Below are positions 15,599 through 21,258 of a stretch of 21,258 nt of DNA, piece by piece. Under the pieces are notes generated by a model. That model was not told the DNA's origin and made no database searches. It saw nothing but the letters and a program-made list of their open reading frames with translations. The position numbers and the translations under genes are program-made. The stretch spans positions 1-21,258 of the forward strand of contig JBJKVO010000006.1 of assembly GCA_045562555.1 (NCBI GenBank). The letters run 5' to 3'. The first letter of the stretch is position 1. Each line of letters starts with the position of its first letter. The DNA is from UBA2588 sp002339805 (GTDB lineage Bacteria; Chloroflexota; Dehalococcoidia; Lucifugimonadales; UBA3495).

Positions 15599-16621
15599 TT
15601 GAAACGATTAATTCTTGTTGCGTGTTTTATATATATGCCGACCGTAGTTCTATCTCAAAGCAGTGAATTTGTTGGTGAGTGGCTACTTCAATTAGAGAAC
15701 GATAACAGAATAGGAATGCCGGCTGTTGGAAGCCTTGTTTTTGAGGAACATGAAGATAGTCTTGCAATTTATATTGATGGTGGGCCTGTAAATTTACTGG
15801 AACTGAATGGGAACCAAATCAGGTTTGATTTTGATTGGTCAGATCTACCTGATCTTATGCATATAAGCATAATGGATGGCACTCTTGAAAATGGTGTGAT
15901 AGAGGGAATAGCTACTGAAAATGGTGAAAATAGAGGAGCCTGGCGAGCGACTCGTATTTTGGAGTCAAACACCTCTGGGATGTCTCCAGCTCCAGTTGAT
16001 TTAACAGGTATTTGGAGTCGCCCCTCTATTCTTAGTAAGCATAAGTTTGATTTGACTGAAGCGGGTGAGGATTCTAACGCCACTTATGATCCAGCTATTG
16101 ATGATCCAATACTACGTTGTGTTTCAGATGGTCTGATTCGTATGTCTCATGGTCCGTTTAGCATTGAAGTAGTTGAAAGACAGGGTCGATTATTTGTCCT
16201 GCATGAAGATTTAAATGAGATTCGGCGGATTTATCTTGATGGTAGAGATTTTCCAGAGACTATTGATGATGCAAGTCTCGCAATGGGTTACTCAATAGGA
16301 CGTTGGGAGGGATCAACACTGATTGTTGAGTCTCGTGGATTAAAGCGAACAGTTTGGGATGCTGGAGGAATGCCTATTTCATCCGGGGCGAGGGTAATAG
16401 AGCGATGGTACTTAGACACAACAGGTCAATTACACGTGGAATTTAGCATGACCGATCCTGTCAATTATCATCGCCCAGTAGAAATGCATACCCTTCGGCA
16501 AAAAAGTCCTGATGATGCAGAGATAAGTGAATATTCATGCGATCCGCATGCCTTCTACCGCAGCTTACAATTAGAGGATCGGTTGGACGAGTATTGGGGG
16601 CGATCTATAAATCGTCGATAG
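15599..16621 (+). CDS. Exported two-domain protein of unknown function
   Basis: A 340-residue protein with a Sec leader (MKRLILVACFIYMPTVVLSQ), starting at TTG 15599. Residues about 22-120 look like a lipocalin-type beta-sandwich: FVGEWLLQLENDN, then repeated beta strands ending in AWRATRI. A second domain starts at DLTGIWSRP (134-142). It has the pattern of a large uncharacterised family that I know only from environmental genomes: DPILRC (169-174), HGPFSIEVVERQGRLFVLHE, IYLDGRDFPE (211-220), SIGRWEGSTLIVESRGL and ERWYLD. No catalytic residues are evident, though Cys174 and the HGP loop are conserved-looking. It is separated from the BON gene by 112 bases and precedes the DUF6152 and rhodanese genes, a grouping suggesting one functional unit of exported proteins. 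Confidence 0.85.
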   Translation: MKRLILVACFIYMPTVVLSQSSEFVGEWLLQLENDNRIGMPAVGSLVFEEHEDSLAIYIDGGPVNLLELNGNQIRFDFDWSDLPDLMHISIMDGTLENGVIEGIATENGENRGAWRATRILESNTSGMSPAPVDLTGIWSRPSILSKHKFDLTEAGEDSNATYDPAIDDPILRCVSDGLIRMSHGPFSIEVVERQGRLFVLHEDLNEIRRIYLDGRDFPETIDDASLAMGYSIGRWEGSTLIVESRGLKRTVWDAGGMPISSGARVIERWYLDTTGQLHVEFSMTDPVNYHRPVEMHTLRQKSPDDAEISEYSCDPHAFYRSLQLEDRLDEYWGRSINRR

Positions 16622-16662
16622 AAATAGTAAGTCAGTCGTTTGGTTTATATTTTGGAGGTCAG

Positions 16663-17028
16663 ATGATGAAATTCTATTTTACGGTCTCTGCGATCTTAGT
16701 TTGTACTTGTCTAAAATATAATTTAGCTGTCGGTCATCATGCGATTTCAGCTAATTATGATGAGAATTCACTTGGAACTATTGAAGGTTCGGTTGTAGAG
16801 GTGTTCTGGGCAAACCCTCATGTTCACTACTATTTAGAAATTACTAATGACCTTGGTAGCATTGACCTGTGGGATATTGAGACAAGTAGTCTAATTGCTC
16901 TTTCTCGGGTTGGTTGGACTAAAGAAACAATTAAGGTTGGGGATACTATAAGAGTTTCTGGCCAACTAGGTCGCAATGGGATAAAACGACTAAATCTTGA
17001 TAGAGATTCACTGCAAATTCTTGAATAG
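16663..17028 (+). CDS. Exported DUF6152-family protein
   Basis: A 121-residue protein with a leader (residues 1 to about 23) ending before GHHAISANYD. The HH-x-x-x-x-x-Y-D start, IEGSVVEVFWANPHVHYYLEI in the middle and the IKVGDTIRVSGQLGRNG OB-fold-like strand are typical of DUF6152. The frame is open further upstream into the previous gene, but GGAGG at 16654-16658 places the start at ATG 16663 or the next codon, 16666. It begins 41 bases after the previous stop. The conserved His residues near the mature N-terminus (25 and 26) and in NPHVHYY could bind metal. The family has no known biochemical role. Its pairing with the preceding 340-residue family looks non-accidental. Confidence 0.85.
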   Translation: MMKFYFTVSAILVCTCLKYNLAVGHHAISANYDENSLGTIEGSVVEVFWANPHVHYYLEITNDLGSIDLWDIETSSLIALSRVGWTKETIKVGDTIRVSGQLGRNGIKRLNLDRDSLQILE

Positions 17029-17083
17029 TAATAGGCAAAGCAAATTGCGATTTAGGGGCCACCATTACAGTCCCGGGAGAACT

Positions 17084-17662
17084 ATGATGAGAAGGAATAT
17101 AGAATTTATAGCCCTATTTTTTAGTGTTTTGTGGTCGACTAGTTTGCTGGCAGAAGGCGAGCTATTGAACATCACACCAGATAATAAAATTATTGCCTTC
17201 AATTCTGTGGAGGGGCTGATTACTCTCCAGAGACATTCTAATGACATCATGTTGGTCAAAGGGACTATTCGACCTATGATCCCTATGGAGGGTGTCACGC
17301 CTGTTGGAGAGCTCGAGGTAATAAGTGCTTTGCAAAGCGCTGATTACATTGTGGTAGATACAAGAACACCTGTTACTCAGTTTGGTGGCACTATCCCAGG
17401 TTCTATAAGTGTTCCACACAATGAAATGATCGGACAGCTTGATCTACTAGGTTGTACAGGTTCTGTTGCAATGTGGAATTGTATAGAGGCTTATAACGTG
17501 GTGCTATATTGTAATGGTCCTAATTGTGGTCAGAGTCCAAGGGCCATGGCCGCCATGGTAGAGGCAGGTTTCCCCTCCGATAAAATTTTCTATTACCGTG
17601 GTGGGATGCTGGCATGGACGTCGCTCGGGCTTACTACACGTGAAAATATGAACCAGCAATAG
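17084..17662 (+). CDS. Exported rhodanese-like protein
   Basis: A 192-residue protein with an N-terminal leader (MMRRNIEFIALFFSVLWSTSL...A). The rhodanese fold is seen in DYIVVDTRTPVTQFGGTIPGSISVPHNEM (87-115) and the active-site region LYCNGPNCGQSPRAM (141-155), followed by the GF...IFYYRGGMLAW ending. Two Cys (143 and 148) sit in the loop and either could be the sulfur-accepting residue. The longer YCNGPNC loop is frequent in exported rhodaneses. ATG 17084 is preferred over an earlier in-frame ATG because GGGAGA at 17075-17080 precedes it and it begins the leader. It lies 55 bases after the DUF6152 gene and closes the plus-strand series. A link to sulfur or Mo-cofactor sulfuration is tempting, but this protein is exported, which argues against cofactor maturation. 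Confidence 0.88.
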   Translation: MMRRNIEFIALFFSVLWSTSLLAEGELLNITPDNKIIAFNSVEGLITLQRHSNDIMLVKGTIRPMIPMEGVTPVGELEVISALQSADYIVVDTRTPVTQFGGTIPGSISVPHNEMIGQLDLLGCTGSVAMWNCIEAYNVVLYCNGPNCGQSPRAMAAMVEAGFPSDKIFYYRGGMLAWTSLGLTTRENMNQQ

Positions 17663-17671
17663 ATTGAAGAT

Positions 17672-18361
17672 CTAACTTCCCAAAAGCCCCATCTGTTCAA
17701 GTATTTTTCGACCTAGGAAGCCGTAGTTGCTTGCCAGAGAATCGCGGATCTCGAAGTGGTTGAATCCGGTGCCCACTAGTAGCTCGATCGGCTTGCCTGC
17801 TGCTTCCATGGCGGTGGCGAAGTCTCGTCCTTGACGTTGGAACTCTGGTGTCTCATAGGTTCCATAGGCCACAAGCAATGGAGCACTCACTTGATCAATA
17901 TGACGTTGAGGGCTTAGCACCTCGATCATTTCATCGGTCAGGTTCAGATAGGAGTTGCGCCATGATAGGCGAACGGGCTCGAGTTCATACATGCCACTTA
18001 TGCATAGCCCACCCTTTATCATGTCCTGTGGTAATCCATAGGTGCCTTGCCAGTCTGTGGTAAGTACGGCAGCTGCAAGATGCCCACCCGAGGAATGCCC
18101 TGAGACATAGAGTTGCTCTGGGTCAGCTCCGAACCGCTCAGCATTCTGGTAAGTCCATGCAGTCGCATCTCGGACCTGTCTTACTAGCGTTGTCAGTCCA
18201 TCTTCTGCTTCTTCTACTCCAGAGAAGTCGAGGATGACCATAGTGCCTCCGTTGTTGACCAAGGGCTCGGCCAGGTAAGCGAATTCATTTGCAACGCCAT
18301 AGCGCCAGGTGCCGCCATGAATGAATACGTTTATCGGACCGACCCTCTTTTTTTGATGAAG
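17672..18361 (-). pseudogene. 5'-truncated alpha/beta-hydrolase (BD-FAE/kynurenine formamidase-like)
   Basis: The frame is open from 18361, just after an in-frame TAG, to the stop at 17672 (229 codons). The hydrolase sequence begins at about codon 6: VFIHGGTWRYG (12-22) holds the HGG oxyanion turn, SGHSSGGHLAA gives nucleophile Ser90, and the GFNHFEI near the end gives the catalytic His. Such enzymes hydrolyse small esters or N-formyl amides, e.g. N-formylkynurenine. Family members have about 50-80 residues before HGG, and here only 14 codons remain, none with a usable start. The break coincides with the composition change at 18341-18357. The remnant itself is richer in GC than the genes to its left. 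It converges on the rhodanese gene with 9 bases between them. A start at the internal TTG (18262) would lack the oxyanion turn. Confidence 0.8.
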
Positions 18362-18545
18362 CTAGAGCATCAAAACTTTTACCATCATCTATACATTTAT
18401 TATAAGATCTATGAAGACTGCTAATCTTTACATTATCTATCACAGTTTCAATTCTAGCGTTTTTTTGGTTGGAAATTAAATTACAACTTACTAGAGCAAA
18501 GCTCGAAAAGGCTATTATAATTAAACTTTTATATTTATTTTTCAT
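18285..18545 (-). CDS. Lipoprotein N-terminal fragment, frame ends in hydrolase remnant
   Basis: Starting at ATG 18545 (an ATG at 18560 is in frame but less suitable for a leader), the frame gives a clear lipoprotein leader, KSLIIIAFSSFALVSC, with lipobox LVSC. Then come SYNKCIDDGKSFDALASSKK and a tail encoded by the hydrolase DNA in the wrong frame. Only the part above about 18357 is AT-rich like the next gene; the tail is GC-richer and antisense to nothing sensible. Dropping one A from the A7 run (minus-strand sense, 18348-18354) would fuse the lipoprotein to RVGPINVFIHGG. The gene starts one base after the stop of the glycine-zipper gene. I read it as the front half of an unrelated lipoprotein interrupted by the junction. 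Function unknown. Confidence 0.6.
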   Translation of the reverse strand: MKNKYKSLIIIAFSSFALVSCNLISNQKNARIETVIDNVKISSLHRSYNKCIDDGKSFDALASSKKEGRSDKRIHSWRHLALWRCK

Positions 18546-18560
18546 TTTTCTCTCTTTCAT

Positions 18561-19022
18561 TTAATCTAAGTAAATTACGTCATGAACATTATATCGAATT
18601 GATGACTTCATATTTAGTATCCTTTTCTTAGTTCTAACTTTAATATTATAATGGGAAATCTTGGTTAATTTTTGATTCGAATAATATGTCTTTTCGTAAC
18701 AAGTTTCTGAATGATTAATGTTAGAATTATCAATTGCCATCATAGAGCCAAACAGAGCTCCAATAGTTCCTGCTCCGTGATTATTGCTCAGTTGATTTCC
18801 AATGACACTTCCTATTAAACCTCCTACTGCAATATCAGCAAAATTGTCATTTAGACTGTTTTTTTTACAAATTACCCTAGTGTAAGGTTCAGATATATTT
18901 GTTGTATATGAAACAGGTATAACACTTAAAACGACTCCCCAATGAGTTCTAAACTGAGACGCAAAGGAAAGTGATATATTTGTTATTAATAAAATTAGAC
19001 TAGTAATTATAATTTTTTTCAT
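18561..19022 (-). CDS. Exported glycine-zipper (17-kDa-antigen-like) protein
   Basis: A 153-residue protein with a Sec leader (MKKIIITSLILLITNISLSFAS). The centre is a glycine zipper, IAVGGLIGSVIGNQLSNNHG then AGTIGALFGSMMAI (about 65-97), the two-helix hairpin of the Rickettsia 17-kDa surface antigen/YMGG family. Cys residues at 53 and 108 flank it and could form a disulfide. Proteins of this type sit in or near the outer membrane. AT-rich codon use, with many Ile/Asn/Lys, matches SAR11-type genomes and differs from the left part of the window. It precedes the lipoprotein fragment with no gap, so the two were probably one transcript. Confidence 0.8.
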   Translation of the reverse strand: MKKIIITSLILLITNISLSFASQFRTHWGVVLSVIPVSYTTNISEPYTRVICKKNSLNDNFADIAVGGLIGSVIGNQLSNNHGAGTIGALFGSMMAIDNSNINHSETCYEKTYYSNQKLTKISHYNIKVRTKKRILNMKSSIRYNVHDVIYLD

Positions 19023-19118
19023 TGGATTACCTATAGTTATTTAAACTCGTAATTTTAATGGAAAATTTTGCAAAATTTTTGTAAATTAATGCTTGTTGAA
19101 AGTGGTGTGATGACTATT

Positions 19119-19850
19119 ATGAAAAATTTTTTTTTAGTTTTTTTTCATCCTTGTTTTGCTAGTGACGGAGATTTAAAAATTGAAAGTTTCAATAAATCAA
19201 AAAAACTATTGAGAGATATACATAAAGAACATTCATTGACATTTTATTGTTAATGCAAATACAAAGATAAAAAACCAAATTGGAAAAGTTGTGGTTTTAC
19301 CCCTAGAAAAGATAAGAAAAGAACATCAAGAATAGAATGGGAACATATATTACCCGCATCTCATTTTGGTATAAAATTCGATACATGGAAAAAAGGTCAC
19401 ACAAAATGTAAAAATAAAAAAGGTAAAAATTTTAAAGGTCGTAAATGTATAGAAAAAATTTATGCAAAATATAGAAAAATGTAAGCTGATTTATATAATC
19501 TCCAACGAGCAATTGGAGAAGTTGATGGTCTTAGAAGTAATTATCAGATAGAAATAATCGAAGGTGAAGTTAGAGTATTTGGCCAATGCGATATATAGAT
19601 AAAAAATAAAAAAGTAGAGCCCAATGAGCAAATTCGCGGTGATGTTGCTAGAATTTACATGTATAAGGAGCAAAGTTATCCTAAATACATTAAATTTGAA
19701 GATCGTATTAAAAAATTAATAGATAAATGGGACAAAGATGATCCCATTAATGATTAGGAATATCGAAGAATAAATAAAATACAAAAAATTCAAGGTAATA
19801 TAAACCATGTTATTTTAAGTCGATGTCAAAATCGTAGAAAAAATTATTAA
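19119..19850 (+). pseudogene. endA: Endonuclease I (EndA/Vvn-type) gene with four in-frame stops
   Basis: A single frame from ATG 19119 to TAA 19848-19850 (243 codons) reads as periplasmic endonuclease I: a leader (KNFFLVFFHPCFAS), TFYC.CKY, RTSRIEWEHILPASHFG (catalytic EWEH box), IYAKYRKM.ADLYNLQRAIGE, VFGQCDI and IQGNINHVILSRCQNR. E. coli EndA has the same blocks in the same order at about the same length. The frame is interrupted by TAA 19251, TAA 19482, TAG 19596 and TAG 19755, yet shows no frameshift. The stops fall where EndA has G, E, a charged residue and W. The conserved DMHNLQP motif reads DLYNLQR, so His and Pro have also changed. That fits a decaying gene. Recoding or sequence error are alternatives. 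It would have degraded DNA in the periplasm. Confidence 0.85.
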
Positions 19851-19883
19851 ACTCACCTATAAATAATAAAATAATGAAAATAA

Positions 19884-20060
19884 AAAAAATGCTATAATTT
19901 TAAAAAAAAAGTTAGCATAGAAATAACAAACAAAGGCACAAGTGATGTTGGTAAACAAGATCAGAATGTAAAAAATAATTCTAAGAAAGATGATGATAAT
20001 CAAAATAAAAGTACTATTGGTTCATTTGTAGGTGCAGGAACCAACCATGGTCTTAAATGA
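19884..20060 (+). other. Start-less Asn/Lys-rich open frame, possible gene remnant
   Basis: This open frame of 58 codons follows a TAA at 19881 and ends in TGA 20058-20060. It contains no plausible start codon near its beginning. The readable part is KKKVSIEITNKGTSDVGKQD, then a low-complexity stretch rich in N, K and D, and an orderly end (STIGSFVGAGTNHGLK). The A9 run at 19902-19910 may hide a frameshift. The ending abuts the likely start of the K+ channel at 20065 with a four-base gap, as in an operon. I recognise no family. It covers most of the otherwise gene-free 19851-20064 interval. Confidence 0.25.
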
Positions 20061-20064
20061 GGTG

Positions 20065-20784
20065 ATGAAAATGATTTCTAAAAACTTTAATAATGAAAGT
20101 CTATTTCCGGATCATTCGATGAAACCTAATATCGGAGAATTATTTTTAAGTTTCATGATAGTCATGTCAGTAGTTTGTTTAATATTATAAACAGAAAAAC
20201 TTATTTATGTTAAAAACAAAGCTATTTTTAAAATTCTTGATTATATTCTAAGATTAATTTTTAGTAAAAAATTAAAATACAAAGGATTTAGAGGTAAGTT
20301 AAGATATATAATCAGTCCAATAGCCATTGTTGATCTAATTGCAATTTTACCAAATATTCTTATGTTTTTTATACAAGACTTATTATTATTAAGAGTATTA
20401 AGATTAATAAGAATGTTCAGAATCATAAAGTTAGTAGAGACAAATAAATCTCTGCAAATGTTCTTTAAGGCTATTCATAAATCAAAATCACAATTAATTT
20501 CTAGTTTAGTTATTACACTTTTTTTTATTATTGTTTGGGACAGTAATTCTTTATTTGGTAGAAGGTTCAAGCCAACCTGAAACTTTTGTGGAAGCATTCC
20601 TAGAGCAATGTGGTTGTCTATGGCAACGCTAACAACCGTTGGTTACGGCGATGTATATCCTATAACTTTATTAGGTAAAATATTTACTAGTTTGATAGCT
20701 TTGATAGGTATCGGAGTAGTTGCGTTACCTGTAGGGATAATAGCTGCAAACTTTACAAAAGAACTTTCTAATGACAAAAATTAA
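20065..20784 (+). pseudogene. Broken voltage-gated potassium channel gene
   Basis: Frame 1 from ATG 20065 to TAA 20782-20784 spells a small 6TM Kv-type channel of the inner membrane. It shows an S1-like SFMIVMSVVCLIL, a shortened S2 region (KILDYILRLIFSK), S3 (SPIAIVDLIAILPNIL), S4 with spaced Arg (LRVLRLIRMFRIIKL), S5 (QLISSLVITLFFIIV), the selectivity filter TTVGYGD at 20632-20652 and S6 (LIALIGIGVVALPVGIIAANF). The frame is broken by TAA 20188 (codon 42) and TGA 20578. Before TGA 20578 the family segment VEGSSQPETF appears only in the +1-shifted frame (about 20538-20590), so two compensating indels flank it. Family members run about 250-280 residues, and the S1-S2 part here seems to have lost about nine. 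GAGGTG at 20059-20064 could be the ribosome-binding site. Gene decay is the simplest reading. Confidence 0.82.
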
Positions 20785-20814
20785 TTTTATTACGTTTAAG
20801 TTTCATAGCATTAA

Positions 20815-21258
20815 TTACCAATCTTTTACAAACTCTTTGGAGTATTGAAATTTACGAACGGGAGTTGCTTCTCCTAAAGGGATATATGCAATAGGATTAT
20901 ATCGAAATGGATCTTCGCCTCGAGCTAATTGTACTTCAAAATGAGGCCAAATTGATAAATCAGCTTTTACATTGACAGGAGCGAACCTCATTGTCACACC
21001 GCAACGCCTTCTATCTGAATTGTTTGCCTCAGAACCATGAAGTAAACCATCATCGTGAAGTGATATTTCACCAGCTTTTAAATTTAGCGAGATAATATCT
21101 TCTTGTTTTATTTGTTCCTCTGAAACCTCTTGATCTAATACAAGATTACTAGCTTTATTAGTATGATGTTTAAACATACCTTGATTATGACTTCCCTTAA
21201 CAACTTTCATGGCAGCATTTTGTTCATCTGTATCATATAGAGCCAACCAAACAGTTAC
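20815..21258 (-). CDS. Phytanoyl-CoA dioxygenase (PhyH) family protein, N-terminus cut by window edge
   Basis: The C-terminal 147 residues of an Fe(II)/2-oxoglutarate oxygenase. The frame is open to the window edge, and the first visible residues, VTVWLALYDTDEQNAAMKVVKGSH, match the PhyH strand that ends in the 'GSH' turn. The distal Fe-binding His is in LLHGSEAN, and the Arg-rich NNSDRRRCGVTMRF supplies the 2-oxoglutarate-binding Arg. The proximal HxD motif lies outside the window. PhyH proteins hydroxylate lipid, CoA-ester or small-molecule substrates in the cytoplasm, and many bacterial ones act in natural-product or osmolyte pathways. Unlike the two plus-strand genes before it, no stop or frameshift is seen. 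Its stop is 30 bases from the channel pseudogene's stop, in convergent orientation. Confidence 0.85.
   Translation of the reverse strand, partial: VTVWLALYDTDEQNAAMKVVKGSHNQGMFKHHTNKASNLVLDQEVSEEQIKQEDIISLNLKAGEISLHDDGLLHGSEANNSDRRRCGVTMRFAPVNVKADLSIWPHFEVQLARGEDPFRYNPIAYIPLGEATPVRKFQYSKEFVKDW

Noticed and set aside
16537..16662. Longer N-terminus for the DUF6152 protein overlapping the upstream gene
   Set aside because: It overlaps 84 bases of a well-supported gene in another frame, and the GGAGG at 16654 sets the start at 16663 or 16666.
17672..18262. Complete small hydrolase starting at TTG 18262
   Set aside because: This start would discard the HGG oxyanion motif, which lies upstream in the same open frame, so the protein is a truncated remnant.
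19119..20784. Alternative genetic code (TAA/TAG read as sense) in the AT-rich part
   Set aside because: The stops replace different residue types in EndA, and the neighbouring channel gene also has frameshifts and a TGA. The PhyH and glycine-zipper frames end normally in TAA, so decay or error is simpler.

Overview
The window looks like DNA from an uncultured marine, Gram-negative (probably proteobacterial) organism. Exported cytochromes c, Tat-type leaders, lipoprotein leaders and a UbiD/acyl-CoA ligase catabolic set point that way. I cannot name the taxon from sequence alone. Bases 1-17660 have moderate GC. The remnant at 17672-18361 is richer in GC (33 of 60 bases at 18061-18120). From about 18350 to the end the DNA is strongly AT-rich (14 G/C of 60 at 18541-18600) and its genes are of SAR11-like type. 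That change is abrupt and falls inside broken reading frames, so the right-hand 2.9 kb is either a foreign island or a different genome joined in assembly.

Region 1 (1-4330, minus strand) is a four-gene intracellular catabolic operon: a zinc-less MDR oxidoreductase, an AMP-forming acyl-CoA ligase, a PaaI-type hotdog thioesterase (ATGA overlap) and a UbiD-family decarboxylase that runs off the left edge. It resembles pathways that activate and process an aromatic or unsaturated carboxylic acid. Region 2 (4539-9810, plus strand) encodes exported proteins: an AbgB-like M20 amidohydrolase, two tandem paralogous dihaem cytochromes c and an NHL-type beta-propeller. A Tat-type TIM-barrel protein faces it on the minus strand (9820-10725).

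Region 3 (10954-15486, plus strand) is a tight operon for a periplasmic, PaoABC-like molybdenum hydroxylase: a Tat-exported 2Fe-2S subunit, a molybdopterin subunit and an FAD subunit with a four-Cys loop. Two further small genes follow: an unrecognised 116-residue protein and an exported BON-domain protein. Region 4 (15599-17662, plus strand) holds three exported proteins: a two-domain uncharacterised protein, a DUF6152 protein and a rhodanese. One reading of regions 2-4 is a periplasmic oxidation module in which the molybdoenzyme passes electrons to the dihaem cytochromes. That link is inference.

Region 5 (17672-21258) starts with an alpha/beta-hydrolase that has lost its 5' end at the composition break. 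It is followed by a lipoprotein fragment, a glycine-zipper protein, an endonuclease I gene with four in-frame stops but no frameshift, a start-less Asn/Lys-rich open frame, a broken voltage-gated K+ channel gene, and an apparently intact PhyH-family dioxygenase that runs off the right edge. No tRNA, rRNA, CRISPR array, transposase or clear rho-independent terminator was seen.
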